Shown: positions 1-8,160, counted from the first letter of the stretch. The stretch: 64,000 nt of DNA from Sphingomonas sp. LY29 (GCF_035593985.1 NZ_CP141587.1:806001-870000); one strand, 5' to 3'. Made by a program: numbers and translations. Notes: a model not told the origin generated them from the letters alone.

Positions 1-315
1 ATGAGCGGCCCCGATCCCCTCGCCGCCCTCGCCCAAGTCTGGACCGAACGCTGGATAGATCGTGGCGGCTTCCTCGTCGTCGATCCCGACTGCAATCGCG
101 TCCAGGTCGGCATGTCGATGGACGCCCCCGAACATCACAAAGCGCATAGCGAAAGCCAACGCGAGTGGGTGGACGCTTACCACACCGGGCGCTGGCGCGA
201 GCTTCAGGACTTCGTCGAGGCGGTCCCCGACCTTCGCGCCGCGCTGATTCACCACGTCGCTCTGCACGGTCACCGGTACGCCGATGGCACCACCATGATG
301 ACAGGAGGCCGCTAA
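1..315 (+). CDS. Hypothetical protein, phage/ICE-like gene cluster
   Basis: Open from the first base of the window, so the true start may lie upstream. The 104 aa product is soluble, rich in His and acidic residues, with no motif I recognise. Its stop overlaps the next start (TAATG), the first of four successive overlaps. This tight packing of very small genes ahead of a winged-helix protein is typical of phage or integrative-element replication modules; that reading is inference from layout. Confidence 0.55.
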   Translation: MSGPDPLAALAQVWTERWIDRGGFLVVDPDCNRVQVGMSMDAPEHHKAHSESQREWVDAYHTGRWRELQDFVEAVPDLRAALIHHVALHGHRYADGTTMMTGGR

Positions 316-527
316 TGGCCCTTCGCCAACGCCGCGTCGACGCCTTCGCCAAATGGCTCGCCAAGGCCCCGCATCCCTTCCACCAGCAACCGGAGTTTCG
401 CTTCTTCAAAGACTTGTCGCCCGAAGAATTCGATGCCGCCTGCGACATTATGGAGGCCGAGGGCGATCGACTTGAAGCCGAGGCGGTAGCACTACGCGAT
501 GCAGCCTCCAGCCGAGGTGAAGCGTGA
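315..527 (+). CDS. Small hypothetical protein, phage/ICE-like
   Basis: A 70 aa soluble protein. The start is taken at the ATG overlapping the previous stop (TAATG, AGGAGG-like sequence about 10 bases upstream) rather than at an ATG 150 bases earlier that would overlap the first gene heavily. The C-terminal half is acidic and probably helical (residues about 35-65). Its stop overlaps the next start (TGATG). No known domain recognised. Confidence 0.55.
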   Translation: MALRQRRVDAFAKWLAKAPHPFHQQPEFRFFKDLSPEEFDAACDIMEAEGDRLEAEAVALRDAASSRGEA

Positions 528-739
528 TGGACGCGCCCGCTCCCAAGGTGTTGCTGGCCGAGGCTGAAGACGGCATGGGCTATGCGGTGACGGTCCTGCC
601 CGCCCAGGACGTGGGCCACGATCGTCAATTCACCAACTATCTGCAGGCGCGGACCTACGCCCGCCTGCTTCGCTTCGGACACGGCTGGCAGCTTGTCGAT
701 CGCTGTGACGAGCGGACGAGGAAGGCCGCTAATGGGTAG
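527..739 (+). CDS. Small hypothetical protein, phage/ICE-like
   Basis: A 70 aa soluble protein starting at the ATG that overlaps the previous stop; a GTG one codon earlier is the alternative. It overlaps the next start by 8 bases. The alternating hydrophobic pattern near residues 8-25 and the motif YLQARTYARLL suggest a small alpha/beta fold. Function unknown; the overlaps imply coupled translation with its neighbours. Confidence 0.5.
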   Translation: MDAPAPKVLLAEAEDGMGYAVTVLPAQDVGHDRQFTNYLQARTYARLLRFGHGWQLVDRCDERTRKAANG

Positions 740-1418
740 GGCCAAGCCCCAAGCGGCACACAAGGCTGACACGCGAGCGGCGGGCTGGGTGGGCCTGCCG
801 CAAGCGGTGGCAGACTCCGCGGCCTATCTAACGCTGTCACCGCTGGAGCGTGGTGTTCTTTTAGAAATCCTTCGCCGCTTCAACGGCTACAATAACGGCG
901 ACATTGCCATCACCTATGAGGAGATTGGCGAGCGACTGAAGGGTGCGAACCGATGTCGCCTGAACAACGGGCGCATTGCGCTCGCGGTCGCGAAGCTGTG
1001 GGACCACGGACTAATCGATGAGCCGACCGAACAGTCGTGGGCGCAGCGTCGAGCAAGGCGCTATCGGCTCACATTTATCACGTCCGGCAAGGCCCCACCC
1101 TACCGCCAGGCGACGAACGAATATCTCAAGTGGACGCCCGCCAAAGCAAAAAACGACGGTAACACATCGTCACCAAGAGGTGCCCCAACTGGTGACGCAA
1201 CATCACCACAGGGTCAAAGCGCTGGTGACGCCCAATCACCAAGCGGTTCAGAAATTCGCAGTTTTGCGTCGGAAGGTTCAGCCGTTTCTGGTGACGCCCG
1301 ATCACTGGTTATATCTAAGCCATACCAAGGCCGGGAAGTTGGGGAAGCAGACCAACTTCAGAGCCCCTCTAAAAAATTGGCCCCCTCACCTGTCTCTGAC
1401 AACAAGGAGGCCGCATGA
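732..1418 (+). CDS. Winged-helix DNA-binding protein, phage/ICE replication type
   Basis: A 228 aa protein starting at the ATG at 732 (in-frame upstream starts would sit inside the previous gene). Residues about 25-105 read as a helix-turn-helix or winged-helix domain: TLSPLERGVLLEIL, a turn, then ITYEEIGERL and a recognition-helix-like segment ending LWDHGLIDE. The remainder is a low-complexity Ser/Gly/Asp/Pro tail with repeated GDA and SP motifs, probably disordered. It resembles helix-turn-helix proteins of phage and plasmid replication regions in general shape only; no initiator motif is visible. Confidence 0.55.
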   Translation: MGRAKPQAAHKADTRAAGWVGLPQAVADSAAYLTLSPLERGVLLEILRRFNGYNNGDIAITYEEIGERLKGANRCRLNNGRIALAVAKLWDHGLIDEPTEQSWAQRRARRYRLTFITSGKAPPYRQATNEYLKWTPAKAKNDGNTSSPRGAPTGDATSPQGQSAGDAQSPSGSEIRSFASEGSAVSGDARSLVISKPYQGREVGEADQLQSPSKKLAPSPVSDNKEAA

Positions 1419-1609
1419 CCCAGCCAGTAGAGGCAGGGGGCCATGATCGCCTCCCCGTGAGCGATTCTCGCGACCGACACCCAACCAAACTTCGCGCGTC
1501 CACGGTTGAGCGCCCGACCCCCCACGCATGCGAGCATTGCCTCGCCGCCTACTCATTCCAGCCGCGCAAAGGTGTCTGCCGAAATTGCAGGCACCGCTCT
1601 CCTCGTTGA
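1415..1609 (+). CDS. Small zinc-knuckle-like protein at an element boundary
   Basis: A 64 aa ORF whose ATG overlaps the previous stop (ATGA). The C-terminus carries two CxxC pairs, CEHC and CRNC, about 15 residues apart, the spacing of a zinc ribbon. The last codons overlap, in another frame, the start of recognisable response-regulator sequence, so the ORF probably crosses a recombination junction and its natural C-terminus may be lost. Confidence 0.4.
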   Translation: MTQPVEAGGHDRLPVSDSRDRHPTKLRASTVERPTPHACEHCLAAYSFQPRKGVCRNCRHRSPR

Positions 1610-1949
1610 TGACGAGGAATTAGTGCGTAGCAGTACACGGGAAATGTTGACTGATCTCGGTTTTTCCGTTGTCGAGGCGGCTTCCGCGGAGGAGGCGCTG
1701 CACCTGGTCGGTCAAGGCCTCGAGCTGGATCTTTTGGTGACGGACCATCTGATGCCCGGCATGAGCGGAACGGAACTCGCTTGAGATTTGATTAGCCGTC
1801 AGCTGAACGTGCGAGTTCTCGTGATTTCCGGATACGCGGAGGACGAAGGCGTTGCGCCAGACTTGCCCCGGCTCGTTAAACCATTTCGACTTGCGGATTT
1901 AGCGTCGATACTGAGTGAAATGACGGGAGGTCGTGCTCCGCAGGCTTAG
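1590..1949 (+). pseudogene. Decayed receiver domain (response regulator or hybrid kinase tail)
   Basis: In frame from about 1590 the translation is a receiver domain: LLVDDEE (acidic pair), LLVTDHLMPGMSG (phospho-acceptor Asp), VLVISGYAED (switch Ser) and RLVKPF (conserved Lys). It is broken by an in-frame TGA at 1782-1784, between SGTELA and DLISRQL, and has no start codon of its own because it begins at the boundary with the phage-like genes. The sequence style (SGYAED, end soon after KPF) is that of the C-terminal receiver of a hybrid histidine kinase. The rest of the kinase is absent. Confidence 0.8.
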
Positions 1950-2085
1950 CGAAGGGCCGTACCGCTCGAGACAAATGCGTACCAACGAGCGGAGCGTCCT
2001 ACGCCTAGGGTCCCACGCCGAGTTCAACGCTGTGTGCCCGATCATTACAGGTCCTGCTGGACTTGCACCTCAACTTTCGCAGTGA

Positions 2086-2110
2086 GGAACGGCCGACTTC
2101 ATCGGCGGTT
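2086..2110 (+). promoter_or_regulatory. Candidate EcfG (general-stress sigma) promoter
   Basis: GGAAC at 2086-2090, 17 bases, then GTT at 2108-2110, close to the alphaproteobacterial EcfG consensus GGAAC-N16/17-CGTT. It points at the SRAP gene, whose fixed start is only 8 bases past the GTT, so the transcript would be leaderless or nearly so. Confidence 0.45.
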
Positions 2111-2118
2111 TGTCCTCG

Positions 2119-2700
2119 ATGTGCAATGATTACGGAAACCATGTTGCCTACGCAGAATATGCAGAGGCCTTTGCATCCTTGGCGATACCGATCGTAGCCC
2201 CCCTCTCGCCACCCAATCTAGAACCGCGAGATGACATTTGGCCGACGGAACTGGCGCCCGTCTTCCGGCGCGAGAAGGATGGGGTTGAGCTCGCCCAACT
2301 CAGGTGGGGATTCACTCCGATAAATCCGAAGGGACGAACGGTCATCAATTTCAGGTCAGAAGGCCGAAACTTCGAAAAAAGTCGTCGCTGCCTCGTTCCT
2401 GCTTCGCATTTCTTCGAATTCAAAGGGCCGAAGGCGCCAAAGCAGAAATGGAAGTTCTCCTTGCGAGGCGAGGAGTGGTTCTGTTTTACTGGGCTATGGC
2501 GCACAGCTGACGACGGTGATCCAGCTAGTTTCACGCTACTTACCACCTCCCCTGGCCCAGATGTTGAACCCATTCATAACCGGCAGATGGTTGTGCTTCG
2601 CCGCGAGCATTGGAGAGCATGGCTAGACATGAGCGGCCCAGAGAGTGAGTTGTTTGCGCCTTTACCCGCCGGCACCCTCAATATCGACAGGGTTCGCTAA
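2119..2700 (+). CDS. SRAP (SOS response-associated peptidase) family protein, YedK/HMCES type
   Basis: A 193 aa SRAP-domain protein. Family members covalently trap abasic sites in single-stranded DNA through the Cys exposed after removal of Met1. The start at 2119 gives the required Met-Cys N-terminus (MCNDYG); an upstream TTG would bury it. Other family features: VINFRSEG (Asn that contacts the lesion), HFFEFKG (catalytic Glu), EPIHNRQMVVL (active-site His) and WRAWLD near the end. It is followed 2 bases later by a DUF72 gene and sits in a DNA-repair cluster. A candidate EcfG promoter lies directly upstream. Confidence 0.9.
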   Translation: MCNDYGNHVAYAEYAEAFASLAIPIVAPLSPPNLEPRDDIWPTELAPVFRREKDGVELAQLRWGFTPINPKGRTVINFRSEGRNFEKSRRCLVPASHFFEFKGPKAPKQKWKFSLRGEEWFCFTGLWRTADDGDPASFTLLTTSPGPDVEPIHNRQMVVLRREHWRAWLDMSGPESELFAPLPAGTLNIDRVR

Positions 2701-2702
2701 CC

Positions 2703-3431
2703 GTGAGCGTGCTGGTCGGCACCGCAGGCTGGTCAATTGGCTCAGCGGCGGCCGATTCCTTCGCAGAGGCCGGATCAGCAATCGAGCGGTACGCGACCGT
2801 ATTTCCTGTGGTGGAAATAAACAGTTCTTTCTATCGATCGCATCGTTTCTCCACATGGGAGAGGTGGCGAGACCTGGTTCCGCAGGACTTCCGTTTCTCC
2901 GTCAAAATACCCAAATCAATTTCACACGAGCGCAAGTTAGTCGATTGTGAGGAACTGCTAACGCCGTTTTTGGAACAAGTGGCCTGTCTTGGCGAGAAAC
3001 TCGGAATCCTCCTGCTGCAGCTACCGCCAAAATTAGCGTTCGAAGCGCCAATTGCCGATTGTTTTTTCCATAAGCTGGTAAGCGCGTCGAAGTCTCAAGT
3101 GGTGTGCGAGCCCCGACATCCGAGTTGGCTTGGTGCCGAGGCAGACCAGTTGCTCGGCCGTCATGGCGTTGCTCGGGTCGCGGCCGATCCGGAACGCTTT
3201 CCCGGTGCCATGACGCCGGGAGGCTGGCTCGGTCTGCATTACTATAGGTTGCACGGCTCACCCTCGATGTATCGTTCAAGCTATCGCGACCGGATTGGCT
3301 ACCTCGTGGAACGACTTTCCAGCGAAGGTCGCGAGGAACGACCCGTTTGGTGCGTCTTCGACAACACTGCCTCTTCCGCAGCCATTCCTGACGCACTCAT
3401 GCTCCAAAATGGACTTCCCGGACGGGCATGA
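2703..3431 (+). CDS. DUF72 domain protein (YecE family)
   Basis: A 242 aa DUF72 protein, a TIM-barrel-like family of unsettled function. Hallmarks visible: VGTAGWS at the N-terminus, VVEINSSFYR, DFRFSVKIPK, ILLLQLPP, CEPRHPSW, LHYYRLHG and WCVFDNTA. The length is normal. The GTG start follows the SRAP stop by 2 bases, so the two are almost certainly co-transcribed. DUF72 genes often lie among DNA-repair genes, as here, but no reaction can be assigned. Confidence 0.88.
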   Translation: MSVLVGTAGWSIGSAAADSFAEAGSAIERYATVFPVVEINSSFYRSHRFSTWERWRDLVPQDFRFSVKIPKSISHERKLVDCEELLTPFLEQVACLGEKLGILLLQLPPKLAFEAPIADCFFHKLVSASKSQVVCEPRHPSWLGAEADQLLGRHGVARVAADPERFPGAMTPGGWLGLHYYRLHGSPSMYRSSYRDRIGYLVERLSSEGREERPVWCVFDNTASSAAIPDALMLQNGLPGRA

Positions 3432-3462
3432 AATGCCGGAATAGAACGCAGACTGCTTGTTC

Positions 3463-4356
3463 TCAGTGCGTGCGCGCGCGACGGTCGTTTTTCACCATCT
3501 GCCGGAATTCGTCATTCTTCAGTCGCGAACCTGATACCGAGCCAGCCAGCCAAATGGCGGATGTTGCGTAGCTGACGCCGACGGTGTTTGCCGTTGCTAA
3601 AGCTCGAACCGCAAGCATGGTTGCCAGCAGTTCCGCCGGTCGGGCTTGTGGAGCGCTGAAATCGCCAGTTGGCCAAGTTCGGAAGTGAACAACTCCCCAA
3701 GCCCCAATTGCGCGCGTGACGTGGCGGTCCGGCTTACAGACATCGTAACCCAGCAACCTCAGCGCTTCAGCGGCCAGTGCTATGCCAAATCCAGGCAGTT
3801 TAAATTTCGACCCCGTACCCAGAAGCAATGCCATTTCTTCCGGCGAACCACGTGCCTGCACGTGCACCTTTTCAAGCAACTTCCAGGCATTCCCTTCCGT
3901 GTCCCCAGCCAAAATACATGCCGTCTCTCGCAACCGGCCTAAAACGTTACGAAGCCGCGACGACCCCGCTCGTCGCGCTCGGAACCATGGAACGATGTCA
4001 TGATCGAGATCGCGGTCACTAAGAACTGCAAAACGTGCCGGGCTAAAGTCATGGAATGGCTCAACGAGATCCTCGAGCACCGCCGCGATGCGGTCCCACC
4101 GCGCGTTTCCCGATATCGCGGCAATCGCAAAAGCTCTGAAAATGGCGGTGTTGTCAGTTGTCTCCGCGAAGACATGTGCTGATCGGGAAGACGTTTTGGG
4201 CACAGTGATCAGACTTTCCCAATTGCGCTGCCATTTGCGCAGCCTATCAGTCAGTTCCAGCCACAACGCTCGGGCTTCTTCGGACTGTGGGCCTCCGGCC
4301 CAAATCGCCGGATCGATCGTCCGTCCCACGCCCGTTTTTGAGTCTCTCGAATTCAT
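3463..4356 (-). CDS. HhH-GPD-like DNA glycosylase candidate
   Basis: A 297 aa soluble protein. Residues about 190-235 resemble the helix-hairpin-helix/GPD core of base-excision glycosylases: KFKLPGFGIALAAEALRLLGY, then KPDRHVTRAIGAWG, where the Asp sits at the catalytic-Asp position of the usual VDTHV motif. No iron-sulphur Cys cluster is present and the N-terminal 150 residues are not recognised. It lies convergent to the SRAP/DUF72 pair and divergent from the ligase gene. The glycosylase assignment is inference from one motif plus context; it could be a catalytically inactive relative. Confidence 0.5.
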   Translation of the reverse strand: MNSRDSKTGVGRTIDPAIWAGGPQSEEARALWLELTDRLRKWQRNWESLITVPKTSSRSAHVFAETTDNTAIFRAFAIAAISGNARWDRIAAVLEDLVEPFHDFSPARFAVLSDRDLDHDIVPWFRARRAGSSRLRNVLGRLRETACILAGDTEGNAWKLLEKVHVQARGSPEEMALLLGTGSKFKLPGFGIALAAEALRLLGYDVCKPDRHVTRAIGAWGVVHFRTWPTGDFSAPQARPAELLATMLAVRALATANTVGVSYATSAIWLAGSVSGSRLKNDEFRQMVKNDRRARTH

Positions 4357-4503
4357 CCTCCGATAAGCGCTATCCGAAGAGCTTGTTCCTGAGAAAGCAT
4401 GGGTAGTACGTCAGGATCGCCCGGAAGACGGGCGTCTATGAAAAAACATTTTGATCCTTAGATCATGACGTCCGCAAAGTTCACGGGAGCGGCCAGTGCT
4501 TGA

Positions 4504-5529
4504 GTGCGTTTCGCTTGCATGGATCCCATTCCGCCCATGGAAGCGTTGCTCGCTGAAGCTCTCCCCGAAGGATCGGGTTGGCAATACGAGCCCAAGTGGG
4601 ACGGATTTCGGTGCATTGCCATGCGCGATGGCAACGACATCAGGTTGTGGTCAAAGTCCGGAAAGCCGCTGTCACGGTACTTCCCTGAGATCGTGGCGAT
4701 GCTGAGGCGGCTTAACGCAACTCGGCTCGCGCTCGACGGCGAGCTTATCATCACTACCGACGGCGCTGTTTCATTCGACGCGCTTCAACTGCGCTTACAT
4801 CCTGCAGAAAGTCGGATCGCAAAATTGTCGCGCGAAACACCGGCCATGTTCATCGCGTTCGATTGTCTTGCACTTGGCGACAGGAGTTTACTCCACGCGC
4901 CGCTCACCGATCGTCGTGCCGCGCTAGAAGAAATGAGGACGACCGAGGTGGAAGAGGCGTTGCTGTTGTCCCCTGCGACTGTCGATAGGACGAGAGCATT
5001 AAGTTGGCTGGCACGTGGCGGTGGAGCGCTCGATGGCGTCATCGCGAAGCGTCTTTCAGACCCCTACACGCCGGGAAAGCGGACGATGATCAAGGTCAAG
5101 CAGCGTCGAACTGCCGACTGCGTAGTGGGAGGCTTTCGTTACGGCTCCAAGCAAGCTGGCGTCGGTTCACTTTTGCTCGGACTCTATGACGAGCGCGGAT
5201 TGCTCAATCATATCGGGTACACGTCTTCGATAGCAGAGAAAGACCGTGAAGCTTGGACAGAACGCCTTGAGACTATCGTAGAAGCGCCGGGTTTCACCGG
5301 AAACGCACCCGGCGGCCCAAGCCGGTGGGTCACCGCGCGATCGGCAGAGTGGCGACCGCTGCGACCTGAATTGGTGGTCGAGGTGCTGTACGATCAAGTG
5401 ACAGCGGACCGATTTCGACACGGCACGAAATTGCTGCGCAGCCGCCCAGACAAATCACCGCAGCAGTGCACGATGGAACAGCTGGCGCCGCCTTTGTCCC
5501 CCGCACAGCTTAAGGAATTGCTTGGCTGA
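4504..5529 (+). CDS. ATP-dependent DNA ligase, LigC-like
   Basis: About 341 aa: a nucleotidyltransferase domain followed by an OB-fold, with no polymerase or nuclease domain, so it matches short LigC-type ligases rather than LigD. Motif I is EPKWDGFR with adenylated Lys31; motif III gives LALDGEL; motif IV is LDGVIAKR; motif V is MIKVKQRR. The OB part (about 225-335) has LVVEVLYDQ. The GTG at 4504 has a GGGAG upstream; the ATG at 4519 is the alternative start. Its stop overlaps the start of an AlkB-like fragment (TGATG), so these were once a repair operon. Confidence 0.88.
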   Translation: MRFACMDPIPPMEALLAEALPEGSGWQYEPKWDGFRCIAMRDGNDIRLWSKSGKPLSRYFPEIVAMLRRLNATRLALDGELIITTDGAVSFDALQLRLHPAESRIAKLSRETPAMFIAFDCLALGDRSLLHAPLTDRRAALEEMRTTEVEEALLLSPATVDRTRALSWLARGGGALDGVIAKRLSDPYTPGKRTMIKVKQRRTADCVVGGFRYGSKQAGVGSLLLGLYDERGLLNHIGYTSSIAEKDREAWTERLETIVEAPGFTGNAPGGPSRWVTARSAEWRPLRPELVVEVLYDQVTADRFRHGTKLLRSRPDKSPQQCTMEQLAPPLSPAQLKELLG

Positions 5530-5684
5530 TGCTGTTCGATACGCCTCTAATCCCCGGGCTTTCGACGCGCGACGAAATCATTGGCCCGGACGTAGAAGCA
5601 AGTCTGATTGAGAACATAGCACGTTTGAATCTGACGCCGACTAGTTCGGTGACCGGATTGGGCGTGAGAGCGATTGAAGAATGA
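5529..5684 (+). pseudogene. N-terminal fragment of an AlkB-like alkylated-DNA dioxygenase
   Basis: A 51-codon ORF overlapping the ligase stop. Its start, MLFDTPLIPGL followed by STRDEIIGPDVEASLIENI, resembles the N-terminus of AlkB-type 2-oxoglutarate/Fe(II) dioxygenases. After LNLTP the sequence no longer follows the family, and the HxD...H metal ligands and the arginines that bind 2-oxoglutarate are absent; the ORF ends at TGA 5682-5684. The best reading is a 3'-truncated remnant of a ligase-alkB operon. The family call rests on about 35 residues. Confidence 0.5.
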
Positions 5685-5796
5685 CAAAATGCGGTTCTGT
5701 AGCACGTGAACCGCGTCGACCATTCAATCACGTCTTTGGACGCAGAAAGTAAAGTTTAGACCGGGCGAAATGGTCGCCCGGTCCCCAGTTCACCTT

Positions 5797-6678
5797 CTAG
5801 CGGCCTGCTATGAATGGCGCACCACTCGGCTGTGCGATGTCACCGCCCGGGCGCTGATTTTCGGGTTGCAATGGCTTGATCGCGGCATCTGCCTTCTCAA
5901 GCAGTTCGTCCTTCTTGTCTCGCAGTCGTGAGGTGACCTGCCCCTTGCTCTCGTCGATCGCGTCGCGTGCTTTTTCACCGAGACGACCCAGTTTCTCCTG
6001 CTCCTGTCTGGTTGCGGGCAACGCTGACCCAAACGCCGCTCCAATCGCCGCCGCGAGAATTCCACCGACTAGCGGATTGCCGGCATACAAATCCTGCGCC
6101 TTACCAACCGCGGCACGCGCCTGCTCCTTCGTCGCGACCTGTGCCCTCTCCGAGCTTTCGGCCCAGGCGTGGCGCTTCTCGCGGAATTTTTCGGTCAGAC
6201 CGTCAAGCCGCTGGCGGAAGCTGCTGTCGTCCTCATCAAGGTCTCGTTCGACCATTAAGAAGTTGGCCCGCGCCGTGTCGCGCCGCCGCTGGTAGGCCAG
6301 CGCATCCTCGTCGGCATGCTGCTCGACCGAAGACATGTGAGACACATAGTCGCGATGGTGGATGTCAAAGCTGCCGTAGTCGTCGGTGTCGGTCCTGTCC
6401 GACTTGCTCGGCAGTGATGGGAACTTCGAATTTTTGTCGCTGACCAGCCATATGGCACCGGCGGCAATCAGGCCGAGCGCAATGGGATTGCGCCTTGCAC
6501 CGTCTACCAGCATGCGGGCGTCCACATTATTCTCATCGGCCTTGTCGAGCAGCGCATTAAAGACGTTTTTAATTGTCAGCTGATCGCCGATCTTGTCGAC
6601 GGTGCGGCTCATATTGTCCTGCGTACGGCGGATTTCGCGCTCAATGGCGGCGGGATCTTCGGTGGTCGTCTCAGTCAT
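5797..6678 (-). CDS. DUF3618 membrane-associated protein
   Basis: About 293 aa, starting at the ATG giving MTETTTEDPAAIEREI; an ATG 17 codons upstream is less likely. The N-terminal IEREIRRTQDNMSRTVDKI is the DUF3618 signature, followed by a short hydrophobic stretch (PIALGLIAAGAIWLV, about residue 70). A long charged helical middle follows, then a second hydrophobic glycine-rich segment (VGGILAAAIGAAFGSALP). It is last in a three-gene operon with a holin-like protein and a small helical protein, a set usually linked to envelope stress. A candidate EcfG promoter precedes the operon. Confidence 0.8.
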   Translation of the reverse strand: MTETTTEDPAAIEREIRRTQDNMSRTVDKIGDQLTIKNVFNALLDKADENNVDARMLVDGARRNPIALGLIAAGAIWLVSDKNSKFPSLPSKSDRTDTDDYGSFDIHHRDYVSHMSSVEQHADEDALAYQRRRDTARANFLMVERDLDEDDSSFRQRLDGLTEKFREKRHAWAESSERAQVATKEQARAAVGKAQDLYAGNPLVGGILAAAIGAAFGSALPATRQEQEKLGRLGEKARDAIDESKGQVTSRLRDKKDELLEKADAAIKPLQPENQRPGGDIAQPSGAPFIAGR

Positions 6679-6691
6679 GGTTGCTATCCTC

Positions 6692-7150
6692 TCAAAGTTC
6701 GCCGCGGAGGGCGTCGGGCGTGCGCCCAAGGGTCCGTTGCGATCGGTCCGGGGAGATATGGGTGGCGCTCATCTTACTCACCGCTCCGCGGTAGAGCAGG
6801 TAAGCGAGCAGCAGCGTGAGGGCGCCGACGATGAGCGTCGCGAGGCCCAGATTATCGATCGCGTCCGCGAGCAGATAGGCTACGCCCATCAGGACCACAC
6901 CAAGTCCGGCAATCCCGACCACGGCAGCGCCCAGCATCCCGCCAACCGCCGTTTTCACGTCAGCGGCGGACTCGCGCACTTCGGCCTTGATCAGGCTAAG
7001 CTGCTGGTCGGCAAGGTGCGTCCCCTGCCCGACAAGCTCGCGCATCAAATCGACGATATTATCGCCTCCCGCGCCCGCTGCGCTTGTCGCCGTCCGCCCG
7101 ATAACGTGCGGCTCATCGGCCGAGAACGGACGCGTGTCGGCGCTGCTCAC
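6692..7150 (-). CDS. Phage holin family (DUF1469-like) membrane protein
   Basis: A 152 aa protein. After a polar N-terminus comes an amphipathic segment, LADQQLSLIKAEVRE, typical of the family, then two transmembrane helices (GAAVVGIAGLGVVLMGVAYL and a second ending LLLAYLLYRG, about residues 70-125). Despite the family name these chromosomal proteins are not phage lysis genes; they occur with DUF3618 proteins, as here. The start overlaps the upstream gene's stop by 4 bases (ATGA), indicating coupled translation. Confidence 0.8.
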   Translation of the reverse strand: MSSADTRPFSADEPHVIGRTATSAAGAGGDNIVDLMRELVGQGTHLADQQLSLIKAEVRESAADVKTAVGGMLGAAVVGIAGLGVVLMGVAYLLADAIDNLGLATLIVGALTLLLAYLLYRGAVSKMSATHISPDRSQRTLGRTPDALRGEL

Positions 7151-7653
7151 GCTAAGCCTCCGGACGTCGTAGCGCCGGTCGACATTCTCGGCTCGCCGAC
7201 GCCACTCTCTGGCGACTGGTTTGCAGCGTGGAAGTCGGTCCCGACCGGACCAAGCTGCGACGGGCTATTCTCGCTTCCGCCGGCCTTAAAGATGCGCGCT
7301 GCGGCAAAACCGGCGGCGGCGCAGGCGGCTAGGAAGGTGCCAGGCGACCCGCGCGCGAAATCGCTAACCTCGTTCACGAGTTGGCGGCTGTCTTTCTGCT
7401 CGAGCGTATCGGCGAACCTCTGGACCTGCTGCGCGCCCTGGTCGAACGCCGACTTTAGCCACGCTGGCGCATTGGTATCGAGCCCATCGCGCGCTTTCTC
7501 GATAGCAGACGAAACGGATTTGACTTGGGTCGCGGCGTCGCTCTTGCGGGCATCGACTTCGCTGTGCAGCCGGTTGACGGCAGAGGTGCCAACTCCTTTG
7601 GCATCGTCCAGCAATTCGCTGCCGACGGCGGGTGCGGTATCGGACTGAGGCAT
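7147..7653 (-). CDS. Hypothetical helical protein, first gene of envelope-stress operon
   Basis: A 168 aa protein: a long polar helical region (about residues 10-90), then a short hydrophobic stretch GTFLAACAAAGFAAARIF (about 105-122), then a disordered polar tail. Proteins of this shape commonly precede the holin-like/DUF3618 pair, which it overlaps by 4 bases. It is the first gene downstream of a candidate EcfG promoter 32 bases away. The role is unknown; a membrane-anchored partner is a guess from context. Confidence 0.7.
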   Translation of the reverse strand: MPQSDTAPAVGSELLDDAKGVGTSAVNRLHSEVDARKSDAATQVKSVSSAIEKARDGLDTNAPAWLKSAFDQGAQQVQRFADTLEQKDSRQLVNEVSDFARGSPGTFLAACAAAGFAAARIFKAGGSENSPSQLGPVGTDFHAANQSPESGVGEPRMSTGATTSGGLA

Positions 7654-7684
7654 GGTTAGGCCTTTCTTTATGATGAGCTAGGGA

Positions 7685-7709
7685 AACATTGGGTGTCGAT
7701 GCCTGTTCC
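7685..7709 (-). promoter_or_regulatory. Candidate EcfG promoter of the envelope-stress operon
   Basis: On the minus strand, GGAAC (7709-7705), 17 bases, then GTT (7687-7685), 32 bases ahead of the operon's first ATG. The base before GTT is T rather than the consensus C. Apart from this site and the one at 8161-8185, I see nothing convincing between 7654 and 7946. Confidence 0.55.
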
Positions 7710-7946
7710 ATTTGTTTCGGCGGGCCAACTTCTGGCCTCAAGTTCCTGTTCCCATCATTGGACAACCGACACGGTGTTCGTCAGAGTCTTGGGGACGGCC
7801 TATTTTGCCGCTCTTGGCGCGGACGGCAGCCCGAAAATTGTCGGGCTAGGCCACCCTTGCCAGATGGCCCCATGCCGCCTGTGTCATAGGACGAACGCGA
7901 TGCGGGCTTGCGCCACGATCAAAACAGAAAAGCGTTCGAAGTCGCT

Positions 7947-8129
7947 CTAGTCGTTCTGGCCGCCATCCTGACTGCTGTCTCGGCCACCGCTGTGTTCGTT
8001 CCGCGAGCCGCCGTTGTTTTGACCGCCACCTTGCGGCGTTCGACCAACCTGACTTCCCTTGCCGTCCGATGGTTTAGGGATACCGTCCTGGCGCTTCTCG
8101 GCTCCTGTGTTTTTATCGCGATTTTCCAT
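7947..8129 (-). CDS. Small hydrophilic Gly/Asn/Gln-rich protein
   Basis: A 60 aa product (MENRDKNTGAEKRQDG...) starting at an ATG with AAGGTGAG 5-6 bases upstream. It is entirely hydrophilic, rich in Gly, Asn, Gln, Asp and Ser and almost free of hydrophobic residues, so probably disordered, like small stress proteins. A textbook EcfG-type site stands 32 bases upstream, which supports the gene and this start. No known domain. Confidence 0.6.
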   Translation of the reverse strand: MENRDKNTGAEKRQDGIPKPSDGKGSQVGRTPQGGGQNNGGSRNEHSGGRDSSQDGGQND

Positions 8130-8160
8130 AGTCTCACCTTCGTTTTTCCCCTCCATCACC

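Noticed and set aside
6593..7648. 351 aa plus-strand ORF
   Set aside because: Antisense to the three-gene envelope operon; composition is that of a reverse-strand shadow and it has no homology features.
7693..7950. 85 aa plus-strand ORF upstream of the envelope operon
   Set aside because: Overlaps the promoter region of the operon, no ribosome site, non-coding composition.
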